Shown one piece after another: positions 23,587 through 35,646 of a DNA stretch of 64,000 bases. The position numbers were made by a program, and so were the translations under genes. The notes beneath the pieces are model-generated. The model had not been told where the DNA came from. It worked only from the letters and a program-made list of their open reading frames with translations, and made no database searches. Numbering within the stretch: position 1 is the stretch's first letter; every line of letters begins with the position of its first letter. Origin of the DNA: Trogon surrucura (taxonomy: Eukaryota; Chordata; Aves; Trogoniformes; Trogonidae); NCBI GenBank assembly GCA_020746105.1, contig CM036617.1:134877845-134941844 (forward strand). Direction: 5' to 3'.

Positions 23587-24425
23587 GTAAGAACTGTTCC
23601 AGAACCTCTTCTGGTTTTGCTTAAATGATGTGCTATCAGTGCATCTCATTTTCCAAACTGTTTCTGACTGCTGTCACTTCACTGTACAAGTGCTGAAGGA
23701 TGGAGTTCAAACAGTCAAGTGAAAAGCAGTGCAGAGGGATGGTCATGAATCATACATAGTATATGGCCCTTTCATAAGAGTATGGTTTGTTTTAAGGTTT
23801 CTGAAGACAATCTGTAATTCAACAATGGACAGCTGATCTCTCCAATTCCCAGAAGTCTAAGTTCTGTTGATGTCCTTTGTGGGAAAAAAACAACCAAGCC
23901 AACCCAAACACTTTAATATTAATTTCAGCTTAGCAAAATCTGTCCCTTGTGCCAAGGTAAAACACTGTGGAGATGTGCATGTGAAAAATTATGTCCAAGA
24001 CTGGAATTTCAAAGGTATTAAGTAATACCATCTGAAAACCAGGGTGAGAAAATAATCTGCTCTGCAGAGGTTGTGATCCTAGAGCTATCTAGACAGAGAA
24101 ATGCCCATCTGCAAACAAACTAGTTCTAAATCATTAAAGAAAGATGCTCTTGTACTGATAGCCTACCCCATACAATTCAGATGAGCAGCAAACTACTTTT
24201 TAATTTATTTCTTTTTAAATTGTATATTGAAGGTCTCTACTAGTCAGCTGCTATCCTTAGATTTTAAAGTGTTTGTAGTGTTATGAGGGAGTGCAGGGTG
24301 CTAGCAAATTGTTTTCTCTTACTGAAGCTAAGTAGGGCCTACCTAAGAGTCTGTTATAGCTAGGAGATTAGGGGTTTTTATCTTCTTGTTTCACAGAAGA
24401 TCTCATTTTCTGTTACACTCTATAG

Positions 24426-24600
24426 GTAACACTGTTTTCCGTATCCTGTTTCTTAAACCCAAAAAGACCTTTCCCTGCCATATGTACAATTTTATCCTCT
24501 CTTGTGAAAGGAATAACATGGGACAGAAACTCCTGGACCAGACTCGTTTTAACAAGGGATTCACTCCATTCAAGCTCACACACATAGAAGCAACACGATA
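24426..24600 (+). pseudogene. TRPV5/6-like ankyrin exon relic 3
   Basis: It follows a CTATAG acceptor and continues in the phase left by the preceding block. The product reads NTVFRILFLKPKKTFPCHMY, NFILSCERNN and, near the end, FNKGFTPFKLTHIEATR. This tracks the TRPV5/6 segment with pattern [27 protein letters not shown]...GLTPFKLA.VEGN. A TAG appears at 24599-24601, but a GTATGT donor begins at 24601, so this stop may be created only by reading across the splice site. Compared with the family the end seems about one base short. No exon for the transmembrane channel domain is seen downstream. Confidence 0.82.
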
Positions 24601-25849
24601 GTATGTGAATAGCACCCAGATTGCCTAAAACTGTTGTCACTCTTACCACCTCCCGTACTGAAGGAGTTGATTATCGATCAATCATGACCAAGGTTAAAAA
24701 AAAAAAAAAAAGAGAGAACTTGTGCTGATCCAAACAGAAGCTCTCAACTCTTGCATCATCATGGCCAAGATATCATACAGTGTATCAAAGCAGTATTCTG
24801 GTCAGTAGTGACTTAAGAGATGAAACAACTATTACTTATCATCTAAAATCACAGCAAGGACTTGCATCAGTCCTGGCTGAGGGAAGAGACAACCTCAATT
24901 TAGCTGATAATGCTTGTAACACATGGGGATTTTTGGAAGTCCTTCCACTTTGCCATTGACCCAGATCAGCTTACTCACTTGTAACACCAGAGACTAAGTC
25001 CATTCTTGCTTTTCAGGAGAGCAAAGCAGTTGGGAAAGCTGTAGAGACTATAAAGGAGATTGGTTAGAGTAAATGTTTTTATTGTTTCAGCTGTTCTCAT
25101 TTCATTAATTAGGTGTTTCAGCACCTCACACGGAAAAGAAAATGCGTGAACGTGGAATTTTGGTCCTTTGAGTTCCACGTTGTATGATCTGAGATTGGGA
25201 AGTGACCATTCTCTCTTGGAACTTATCAACACAAAGAAGAGAGAAATATATTATTTGATCTCTAACTCCCTTTTTTTTTTTTTTTCTTTCACTGAGAAAA
25301 CTCTGTACACTTTCTAAATATCCCAGAATATTAGAATTGTCCACATGTTGAAAGTGAGGAGTGCAACTGTTACAGTGGAACATCATGAGTGTCATAATCT
25401 CGGAGGAATTTGGGCTGAATGTCCAAGAACAGCCTGGTCCCAGTATCCTCTTTTCCTCCTAAGTGACCCTTTATCTTTCTTTCCCTGTTGTTGATATGAC
25501 ATTGTTTATCTAGTGAGTACACCAGGAGTTAACAGATCAGTGAGAAAACATGTTGCTTTTTCTATTACACTTTCTCTGCCTTTAGCATTTCAATCATTTG
25601 TGTTTGAGAGGAAGAGTGAGGTACAACCAAGACTACAAGGTTATGCTATTACTCGGTTTGTGATAACTTTGGCAATGACAGTCTTTCCAGTCTGGAGTGA
25701 ATTGTTCATAGGTTACTCTTCTCCTGACTGACAATGTAAATTTAGCTTTCTTTTCTCAGGCCTAGATGTTCTTTAATCTTACTCCTGTTACTGAGCTGGT
25801 GAGTCTACAGTGGAATAAATACAGCTGTGTTCTATGTGCTCTATGCCAC
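24601..25849. other. Unassigned sequence with A and T homopolymers
   Basis: No further TRPV-like exon found. A run of 16 A lies at 24696-24711 and a run of 15 T at 25271-25285. Neither is attached to a recognisable element. Confidence 0.5.
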
Positions 25850-26720
25850 AGAATCACAGAATGTTAGGAGTTGGAAGGGACCTCAAAAGATCATCTAGTC
25901 CAACCCCCCTGCCAGAGCAGGATCACCTACAGTAGGTCACACAGAAACACGCCCAAGTAGGTTTTGAATGTCTCCAGAGAAGAAGATTCCACAACCTCTC
26001 TGGGCAGCCTGTGCCAGTGTTCTGTGACCCTCACAGTCAAAAAGTTGTTCCTAATGTTTTTGCGCAACCTCCTATGTTCCAGCTTGCACCCATTGCCCCT
26101 TGTCCTACCAGTGGACATCACTGAAAAGAGCCTGACTCCGTCCTCCTGACACTGACTCTTGACATATTTATAAATGTTAATGAGGTCACCCCTCAGCCTC
26201 CTCTTTTCCAAGCTAAAGAGACCCAGCTCCTTCAGCCTTTCCTCATAAGGCAGATGTTCCACTCCACCATCTTTGTGGCTCTGTGCTGGACTCTCTCAAG
26301 CAGTTCTCGGTCTCTGTTGAGCTGAGGGGCCCAGAGTTGGACACAATATTCCAGATGTGGCCTCACCAGGGCAGCGTAGAGAAGGAGGAGGACCTCTCTC
26401 AGTCTACTAGCCAACCCTCTTCTAATCCACCCCACGCTGCCATTGGCCTTCTTGGCCACAAGTGCAGATTGCTGGTTCATGGGCATCCTGCTGTCCACCA
26501 GAACCCCCAGGTCCCTTTCCCCCACGCTGCTCTCCAACAGGTCAGTCCCCAACCTATACTGATACTTGAGATTGTTCTTTCCCAGATGAAAGACTCTACA
26601 ATTGCCCTTGTTGCATTTCATAAAATTTCTCTCTGTCCAACTCTTCAGCCTGTCTAGGTCTCACTGAATGGCAGCACAGCCTTCTGGTGTGTCAGCCACT
26701 CCTCCCAGATTTGCTTTACC
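25850..26720 (-). mobile_element. CR1 LINE, RT part and 3' end
   Basis: A minus-strand CR1 with the tail CAGAATCACAGAATG. Frame 25927-26262 gives the ORF2 C-terminus ([19 protein letters not shown] through FLCDLL). Frame 26232-26621 gives the preceding 129 residues, starting MKCNKGNCRVFHLGKNNLKY and continuing through [20 protein letters not shown]. The two frames differ, so one frameshift near 26250 separates long intact stretches. It is moderately young. Confidence 0.92.
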
Positions 26721-29481
26721 GTGTGCTGCATTTACCATCATCTGAAAATTTAAGACAACACCAGAAGAGATCAAAGAGACATTACCATACATGTGTAGAA
26801 ACTGCTGCAAGTATATGATTCTTCACGTCTTTTTCATACCCCAAGTGGAGTTCTTAGTGCCAGCCCCCAGGGTTGGAAATGACTGCAAAAGACTGCCACA
26901 CTGCAGACATAATGAAGTGATCCAAGACCTTCATCCTAGCTTTTCCAGGTCAAAATAACAAGGCAGCATAGGTTTCAGCATGTCTTACAAGTATGCTTGG
27001 AGTTCCTGAAGATTTTATGGCCTGCACTGAAACTCAGCATGACACTGCAATACATTGCTCATTATTTAGGTTACCAAGTTATACCTGTGCCTGTCTATGG
27101 AGTATTTCTCATAGTCAGTGTGTCATTACAAAGGAAAAAGCAGCACTTCCCCCTGAGCACACTTTAAATCCTACAGCTCTGTCCAAAACTTTAAGGCATT
27201 CTAAAGCTGGCTACTTCCAGTTCTAGAGAAATTTAGGCTACATAATGTAGTCAAGACAGAGGACAGGTCCCCACTACGTGGAGTAGCTAAACAAGTGGCT
27301 ATTATACAATTCTGTATTAGCGGTCCTTTTTTTATCCAGAACCTATTTCCTCATTCAATTCTTACTCTTTTATGTATAAAGGTGGAGTGTCTAGAAGTCC
27401 TATTAAAAGTACATCTTCACTAAGTTCTGTGTGCATGCAGTTATGCAGCTGTTCATATGATCCTATGTATGTCCCTAAACTGACATTTAGTTTCCTAATT
27501 GGTAGGGCAGATAGACTGATCTTTCAGATTGCAATAATATTTCATCTGTCAAAAAAATACATTGCTTCTCAGTACAAACTGCAGAAACTCAGTTGTTGGA
27601 CTACTGCTACTTGTACTGTGGTTCTCTTAATTGACCAAAACCACAGCTGTTTATCATGATTACTGTTATTACTGATGTTGGTATTTTATTTTTGTTACAA
27701 GTCTGCAGACATGACAGGTCGAAATAGCAACAGTTTTTCAACATAACTTATAATAGAGACATTACAGTACAATATAATCACTGTCCTTTTTAACAGAATT
27801 ACACTGATCTATTTTTTAAATAAATTATTTCACATAGTGCCTTCTTATATCTATCATAGTAGCTAATCTCTCTGAATAAACCTGATTTTCTTATTTTTAA
27901 TCTCCTGTTCACTTGCAGAGTCTGTATGGTCAAAGAGGACTAGAGTCTATTCTCAGCAACATCACTGTTTATAAATGAATAATCTGTTACGGCTGTCCAA
28001 ATGTACAGACAGTAGTAAGTTTGTATAAAAGTTACCAAAATGCAATGAGAGAGGGAGGTGCATAGATGTAACCAAAATTCTAATTTTAGCCAGCAACCTA
28101 CATAATTTCTTGTGCCACTGTAAACCAGAAAAAAAATCCAGCCCCACTTGCCATGGCATGAATTTAAGAGATTAGTTTTCAGAAGCATTATCACTATTAG
28201 CTAAGCATGCTTGGTCTTGTATAAGAGACATAAATAAGAGACCAAACTCTATTAACCAGTTGAGGCATAGATGTCAAGATGCCAACCCTTTGTACTCACA
28301 CTTGTGACTTGCTCTAACATCAGTTGACTGAAAGACAACACTGTTCGTTCAAGGAACAAAGGTCATTGAAGAATCTAGAAAGTTATCTTGAAATGCTTTC
28401 ATAAATCTACATGTTTCAGCTGAGACTATTTCAGGAAAAGAGACTTACCATCCCAGAAAAGGAAGATAAAATATATAAAACACAAGGCAGTCTGAGAGCA
28501 GTTAAACCTTATCTTCCGTGTTTCGGGTAACAGAACACCAGGGGCAGTAACTCCTCTTTGAACAAGTCTGAGTTACAAAATGGCAGACTCTAGAAGACAC
28601 TGATTTCTCATGAGCTCAGTGCAGACCTCTCAGTAACACAGAAGTGTTAGAGCTTCATACACAGAGCATAATGATCCTGAATGCTGCAACAGGACATAAA
28701 TTCTGAGAGAGGTGCCATTTTGTCCACATAGATTTGAAAAGTGAAGAATTAGACTAGCTTTTTAGTAGGACATGAGGTCTGCTTTTCCATGCTGTCTTTT
28801 AATGATACCCAGAGATTAACATTTACATGTGATGTTCAATACTCATCAACAGTTCCTAGCATGGAATACGTGTGAGCAGTTCACTGCATCATGGCCTCCA
28901 GCACCAGCTGGTTTCAGGGAAGAGAAAGAATTGGGTTTGCCCTGAACTCAAAGCTATTTCTTAGCTGCACCTGTTACTCATAAAAGCTGTATAGCTGACT
29001 GGCGAGAAAGTGTGCAAAAAGCAAAATGGATTCAAGCTGGTTTCCTTCACTTAGACTATCCCCCAAGTAGATTTGTTGGTTGGAATCCCTCATCAAAGAA
29101 GATCCAGTGGTAAGAACAGCTCTACCATTTTTCATTTATTAGAGATAAGTTACTTGGCATTGCTCATGATATCCCACCACACCGAGAGGAAATAACACCG
29201 AGAGGTTAATAACGTGTGAATTGTCTGGGACTAAGGAAGCTAGAACAGCTTCTTTGTTTCTGTAGTCCCAGTTGCTGAATATATTTGTACTAAAAGACTC
29301 TTCTAGAACTCATTTGGTAGCATTAAGCAACTTGTGCTCCCTCAACTAGCTCTCATATACTGTTGTCAAACCATACAAACTACACTAAGTTTACATCCCT
29401 GAATGTTAAAAACCAAAGGAAATAAAAATTAGGGACTGCAAGCCATGTCATCTGCACATGAACTGAGGCTACTTAGACGTC
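26721..29481. other. Unassigned AT-rich sequence
   Basis: No gene, repeat family or RNA gene recognised. A direct duplication of ACACCGAGAGG occurs at about 29178-29203. The sequence ends at the 5' LTR of the provirus. Confidence 0.5.
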
Positions 29482-29921
29482 TGTACGGGGTTCAGCTAGG
29501 ATAGGGTTAATTCTCAGTAAAGGGGCTAGTCGGGAAATAGCTGAACCAAACTAGTCACTAGTCAAAGGGATATTCGATACCATCGTGATGTCATGCTCGG
29601 GGTATTTAGAGGGGGCTGGTCAGGGTGGGGGTCTCTCGCCTTCTGGATCTTGGTCCAGGCGCGTCACTGGGTTCCGGGTGGTGAGATCCATGTTACATGT
29701 TACTCGCGTTATATCTGATTAAACGTTGCTGTTATTTCACTGTTATTGTTACCATTTATGTTCATCATTGAAACAAACTGTTTTTATCTCAACCCCATGA
29801 GCCTCTGCCTACTGCTCTCTCTGGGCTCTCTCCCCTCACTCCCGGCAGGGGTGAGCGAGTGAGAGAGTGACCGTGTGGTTCTTTGTCTCTCCCTGCCCGT
29901 CACTCGGCTTAAACCACCACA
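29482..29921 (+). repeat. 5' LTR of the ERV-L-like provirus
   Basis: A 440-base LTR beginning TGTACGGGG and ending ACCACCACA. A TATTTAGAGG box lies near 29603, a plausible U3 promoter. The downstream part has the GTGAGCGAGTGAGAGAGTG stretch that is also present in the 3' LTR. Several CpG sites in the 5' copy read TpG or CpA in the 3' copy and the reverse, the usual pattern of methylation decay. Confidence 0.95.
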
Positions 29922-29926
29922 TCTTT

Positions 29927-29944
29927 TGGCGCCCATCGTGGGGC
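29927..29944 (+). other. Primer binding site, tRNA-Lys type
   Basis: It lies five bases after the LTR end and reads TGGCGCCCATCGTGGGGC. It matches the 3' end complement of tRNA-Lys (the Lys-1,2 type used by HERV-K-like elements) except for one base in the middle. It would prime minus-strand DNA synthesis. Confidence 0.8.
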
Positions 29945-30035
29945 CAGGGGTTTGAGATAACAGCAGATTTAACTAAGGGGTGTTCAAAACATAATTTTGT
30001 TATATTGATTTTTTTGCACATTAGTCAAGTAGTTT

Positions 30036-31838
30036 GTGGTCACAATGTTTATTTATTTATTTACACTGTGTCATTGGCTGAATCCTTATGTAGCCTATAT
30101 ATTTGCTGTGATATTATTTATCAACTGTGGGAAAGGGATCAGAAGTATGATTCTTTTGTACAGGGTGCTGACAGCTTATAATATGATTGTATCACTGGCC
30201 ATGAGGGGAAGCTGGTATTTGTATGAGGCACTATTGTCATTCCCATGCCCTGGGCGCCTCCTCTCTGAATTCATTAATAACGGCACCGAATCCACGGGGG
30301 AAGCGGAGGAGAATGTTCTCTCCCGTTTGTCCTTCAAGCTAATCACAACAGTTTTTGAAAACTCTGAATATTCTTGGAATACCCAATCCAGTATAGTTCT
30401 CGTCCTGTGTCTCCTGAATGTGTGTCAGATCTTCCTCAGGGTCACACCAAAATTTTCTAAAGATATCTCCCAGAGAACTGTCCTGAAGCCAGATAACTAT
30501 GAGTGGCAAGGTGTGTGGGAGAATATGGGCAGGCTCCCAGGACAACGGTCATCTCCAGTATTTTGGAATTTCACCCCTGAACATATACAGAATCCTAGAA
30601 AACTGGCAGAGTATTTGTAGAAAGTATGTTGTCAGCCTGGCCACTCCAAAGAAGCCCAAATCACTGTTGTGTGCTGCGGCCTGGCCCATGCCTACTGAGC
30701 CATTTTCAATGTCACCCATTATTCCCAAGGGAAAGAGGAGGCCTCTGGACCTGAAGACAAACCAGTAGATGGTGTGGCTGTTCCAGTCTCTGCAATGAAG
30801 GTTGTGGCTGCTTCGACCCCTGTGACAGGCGCTGCGGCTGCTCCGACCCCTGTGACAAGCGCTCCAGCTGAACCAGAAAAGCAGACAGTGCCAGTATCAG
30901 TTGCTACAGTACAGAAGAAGAAGTACACAAAGAAATCAGTTTGCTTGGTGAGGGATGAAAATGAAGCAGGACCATCATGAGAACAAGAAGAGGAGGTAAA
31001 GCCAGAGATAATCACCCGGTCTCTGTCCCTCAGTGAGTTATGAGACATGCGAAAGGACTTTGGCCGCCATCCAGGTGAGCACATTATTACCTGGCTGCTC
31101 CGATGCTGGGACAGTGGAGCCGGTAGCCTGGAACTGGAGGGTAAAGAAACCAAACAGCTGGGATCCCTCTCTAGGGAAGGGGGCATTGACAAAGTGCTTG
31201 GGAGGCAAACACAAACCCTCAGCCTCTGGAAGTGCCTTCTGTCAGACATGAGGGAAAGTTACCTCCTCAAGGAAGATATCGCATGCCACCCAGGTAAATG
31301 GACCTCAATGGAGACAGGTATCCAGTACCTGAGGGAACTGGCTGTGCTGGAGGTAATTTACAATAATCCAGATAATAAGCAGTCACTCACTGATCCAGAT
31401 GAAGTCCGATGCACACAAGGTATGTGGTGGAAGTTCCTACGAAGTTCACCACAAACATACACAAACTCGTTGGCACTGATATCCTGGAGAGAAGGTGAGG
31501 GACAAACTGTGGATGAACTGGCTCGCCAGCTCCGGCATTATGAAGGAAGTTTGTCTTCATCCCTACAGGCTTGTGTTTCTGCCGTGGAAGAACTGTCCCA
31601 GGAGTTCCAGCAGCTCAAAGTGGATATGTCCTGCTCTACACCCACACGGGCATGTGTCTCAGCTGTTAGGACTAGGCACTCCTCCGATCAAGAGAGAGAA
31701 CATGGAAAACAAACACGCCGGAATACTCTGTGGTTTTACCTACGTGACCATGGAGAGAACATGAGGAAGTGGGATGGAGAACCGACTTCAGTCCTAGATG
31801 AACGCATACGTGAGTTGCAAAAGGAAGTGGCAAAGTAG
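30036..31838 (+). pseudogene. gag: ERV-L-like gag, disrupted
   Basis: Structural polyprotein region of the provirus. The first frame (30036-30620) is a 194-codon stretch with hydrophobic segments near its start. It stops at 30618, and the following part continues in shifted frames (30499-30768, then 30774-30980) rich in Ala, Pro and Thr. The best conserved piece is 31047-31838, 263 codons, with the capsid-type blocks GSLSREGGIDKVLGRQTQTL and GIQYLRELAVLEVIYNNPDN typical of ERV-L gag. No CCHC zinc knuckle is seen. The start codon of the ancestral gene is uncertain. At least one frameshift and one stop make it non-functional. Confidence 0.85.
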
Positions 31839-31982
31839 AAGGATCATCATAAGAAAAGTATTGCCCCAGTTTCCAGTGGAAAGCCCTCCAAACGAAACAA
31901 GAAAACAGATTTTGACTCTGATCCTCTTGAAGGAACCTCTAAGTCATACTCACAAGAAGTGAGTGACTCTGATCGAGAATAG

Positions 31983-34475
31983 AGGCGCCCTGCCTCCAGC
32001 CAGGTGGAGCAGAGGGACAATCGGGTCTACTGGACTGTGTGGATCCAATGGCTTGGCACGTCAGCTCCACGGGAATATGAGGCTCTAATAAACACAGGCG
32101 CACAATGTACCTTGATGCCATCAGGATATAGAGGGGTAGAATTCATCTGTATTTCTGGGGTGACAGGGGGGTCCCAGCAACTGACTGTATTGGAAGCTGA
32201 AGTAAGTCTGACTGGAAATGAGTGGCATAAACACCCTGCTGTGACTTGCCCAGAGGCTCCATGCATTCTTCGTATAGACTTCCTCAGGAGAGGGTACTTC
32301 AAGGATCCAAAGGGGTACCGGTGGGCCTTTGGCATAGCTACTTTGGAGGCAGAAGAAATTAAACAGTTGTCCACCTTGCCTGGTCTCTCAGAGGACCCTT
32401 CTGTGGTGGGTTTATTGAGGGTTGAAGAACAACAAGTACCAATTGCTAACTCGACGGTGCATTGGCGGCAATATCACACCAACCGAGACTCCCTTGTTCC
32501 CATCCATAAACTGATCCGTCAGCTGGAGAACCAAGGGGTTATTAGCAAAACTCGCTCACCCTTTAACAGCCCCATATGGCCAGTGCGAAAATCTAACGGG
32601 GAATGGAGACTAACGGTGGATTATCGTGGCTTGAATGAAGTTACGCCGCCATTGAGTGCTGCCGTGCCAGACATCCTCGAGCTTCAATATGAGCTAGAAT
32701 CGAAGGCTGCCAAATGGTATGCCACCATTGATATCGCCAATGCCTTTTTCTCGATCCCTCTGGCAGCAGAGTGCAGGCCACAGTTTGCCTTTACTTGGAG
32801 GGGCATCCAGTACACTTGGCATTGACTGCCCCAGGGGTGGAAACATAGCCCCACCATTTGCCACGGACTAATCCATGCTGCACTGGAACAGGGGGAAGCT
32901 CCAGAACACCTGCAGTACATTGATGACATTATTGTATGGGGCAATACAGCAGAAGAAGTTTTTGAGAAAGGGAGGAAGATAATTCAAATCCTTCTGAAAC
33001 CCGGTTGTACCATAAAACGTAGTAAGGGAAAAGGACCTGCTCAGGAGATCCAGTTTTTGGGAGTAAAGTGACAAGATGGACGCCGCCAGATTCCCATGGA
33101 TGTGATTAACAAGATAGCAGCTATGTCTCCACCAACTAGCAAAAAGGAGACACAGGCATTCTTAGGCGCAGTGGGGTTTTGGAGGATGCAGATCCCAAGT
33201 TACAGCCAGATTGTAAGCTCTCTTTTCCAGGTGACCCAGAAGAAGAACGATTTTAAATGGGGCCCTGAACAGCAAGAAGCCTTTGAGCAGATTAAACAAG
33301 AGATTGTTTGTGCAGTATCTCTTGGGCCAGTCCGGACAGGACAAGATGTTCAAAATGTGCTTTACACTGCAGCTGGGCAGAATGGCCCTGACTGGAGTCT
33401 CTGGCAGAGGGCACCAGGGGAGACCCGAGGCCGACCCTTAGGGTTCTGGAGTCGAGCATACAGAGGATCTGAGTCCCGCTACACTCTCAGTGAGAAGGAG
33501 ATACTGGCAGCACATGAAGGAGTCCAAGCTGCCTCAGAAGTAATTGGTACTGAGGCACCGCTCCTTTTAGTACCCCGATTTCCAGTTTTGGGTTGGATGT
33601 TCAGAGGGAGGGCCTCATCTGCACATCATGCGACTGATGCCACGTGGAGTAAATGGATGGCACTGCTCACACAATGGGCCCGAATGGGGAACCCTAATCG
33701 ACCAGGAATTCTGGAGGCAATTACAAACTGGCCAGAAAGCAAGGACTTTGAAGTGTCACAGCAGGAGGAAGTGAAAGGTGCAGAAGAGGCCCCACGATAT
33801 AACGAATTACAGGAGGATGAGAAGCGATAGGCTCTGTTCACTGATGGGTCCTGTCACATTGTGGGAAAGCATCGAAGAGGGAAGGCTGCTGTATGGAACC
33901 CTACCCAGCAAGTTGCTGAAGCCACTGAAGGGGAGGGTGAATCGAGTCAATTTGCAGAGGTAAAAGCCATTCAACTGGCTTTAGATATTGCTGAGCGGGA
34001 AAAGTGGCCAGTGCTCTATCTCTGCACTGACTCGTGGATGGTGGCAAATGCTCTGTGGGGGTGGTTACAGCAATAGAAGCAGAATAACTGGCAATGCAGG
34101 GGCAGGCCTATGTGGGCTGCCGAACTGTGGCGGGATATTGCTGCCCGGATGGAGAACCTGGTTGTGAAAGTACGTCGTGAAGATGCCCACATACCCAAGA
34201 ATTGAGCCACAGAAGAGCACCTAAACAACCAGCAGGTAGATTGGGCTGCTAAGATCCAGGTGTCTCAGGTGAACTTGGACTGGTAGCACAAGGGTGAATT
34301 GTCCATAGCTCGGTGGGCCCATGACTCCTCAGGCCATCAGGGAAGGGATGTGAAAAACAGATGGGTTCGTGATCGCGGGGTGGATCTGACCATGGATGCT
34401 ATTGGACAGGTTATCCATGAATGTGAAACGTGTGCTACAATCAAGCAGGCCAAGCGGGTAAAGCCTTTGTGGTAA
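31983..34475 (+). pseudogene. pol: ERV-L-like protease, reverse transcriptase, RNase H, disrupted
   Basis: The region keeps one reading frame throughout (the same frame as gag at 31047) and is broken only by stops, at 31980, 32823, 33069, 33828, 34074, 34203, 34284 and 34473. The protease region near 32091 has NTGA where retroviral proteases have DTGA, so the catalytic aspartate is absent. RT covers about 32480-33350, with the active-site box YIDD at 32916-32927. RNase H lies around 33831-34100, with FTDGS and CTDSW acidic sites. The integrase zinc-binding region (H..H then CETC) lies at about 34310-34440. The product cannot be made in full. Confidence 0.9.
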
Positions 34476-34487
34476 GCAGGGTGATGG

Positions 34488-35195
34488 ATGAAATACAGAT
34501 ATGGGGAAGCGTGGCAGGTTGACTATATTACACTCCCACTAACCCGTCAAGGCAAACACCATGTACTCACAATGGTGGAAATGACCACCGGATGGCTGGA
34601 GACATACACTGTGCCCCATGCCACTGCTCAGAATACCATCTTGGGCCTTGAAAAGCAGGTACTGTGGCGACACGGCACTCCGGAGAGGATTGAGTCGGAT
34701 AATGGGACTCATTTCCGGAATAGCCTCATTGACACCTGGGCCAAAGAGCACGGCATTGAGTGGGTGTATCACGTCCCATATCATGCACCAGCCTCTGGAA
34801 AAGTTGACAGGCACAATGGACTGCCAAAGAGTACATTGAGAGCAATGAGTGATGGAACTTTCAAACACTGGGACACAAATTTAGCAAAAGCCACACGGTT
34901 AGTAAATAATAGAGGATCTTCCAATCAAGCTGGGCCTGCCCAGTCAAAACTCCCACCTACTGTGGATGGAGATAAGGTCCCTGTTGTGCGTATGAGGAAC
35001 ATGTTGGGGAAGACGATATGGGCTAGCCCTGCCTCAGGTAAAGGCAAACCCATTCGTGGTGTTCCTTTTGCTCAGGGACCTGAGTGTACTTGGTGGGTGA
35101 TGCAGAAGGATGGGGATGTTTGGTGTGTACCTCAAGGGAATTTAACTTTGGGAGAGAATAGCCAGTGGACTAAATCATGTGATGCTAACTCATAA
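34488..35195 (+). pseudogene. pol: ERV-L-like integrase core and C-terminus
   Basis: The longest open part of pol, 235 codons from 34488 to 35195, in the same frame as the upstream pol but separated by stops at 34473 and 34482. It contains the integrase core, with an acidic site in WQVDYITLP, the second in SDNGTHF, and the third position in GKVDRHNG, where an Asp stands instead of the usual Glu. A C-terminal domain with WASPASGKGKPIRG and a final WCVPQGNLTL block follows. It ends with TAA at 35193. In life the enzyme would insert the DNA copy into the host genome. It is separated from its own zinc-binding region. Confidence 0.9.
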
Positions 35196-35646
35196 GTTAC
35201 CCTGCCAATGTATGTCATCACTGCTGCTGTTGTTATGTGTCATGTCGATTAATATTACAGTAAGAACGACCCAGACCAGCAAAGGATAGACTATGATGGA
35301 AACGAGGGAAGGACAGCGATAAAAGAACCTGAGGTGGTGCCCAGTGACATCCCTAAGACGATGTTTTTTTCAAGTTTCAGACCATGGGCACAGACCGTGC
35401 CAAATACAGCGTGAGTTTTGGACCAGGTATACCACAAGCAAGTACCATTCTCTCCTACCCTAAAGAACTGTTACAATGAATGGAACCTCGAAGCCATGAA
35501 CTCAAGGGATATACTGGAAGGAATGTATAGGTTAAGAGAATGATGTCTGTGTATATGTGCATGTATATATAACAAGAAAGCTAAGGATAGTTGTAAAGTG
35601 TAAGATCTGAGCATGACGTACATGGTATAGAATAAGGGGTGGATAA
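35196..35646 (+). other. Provirus 3' noncoding segment, no env
   Basis: About 450 bases between the integrase stop and the 3' LTR. No envelope or accessory reading frame is present. A purine-rich AATAAGGGGTGG run directly before the LTR is the probable polypurine tract for plus-strand priming. Confidence 0.7.

Noticed and set aside
24599..24601. TAG as a definite premature stop in the third TRPV-like exon
   Set aside because: A GTATGT splice donor starts at 24601, so the stop may exist only in the unspliced reading. Not counted as proof of decay.
30719..31249. 176-codon minus frame inside the provirus
   Set aside because: It is antisense to the gag region and only a shadow of it.
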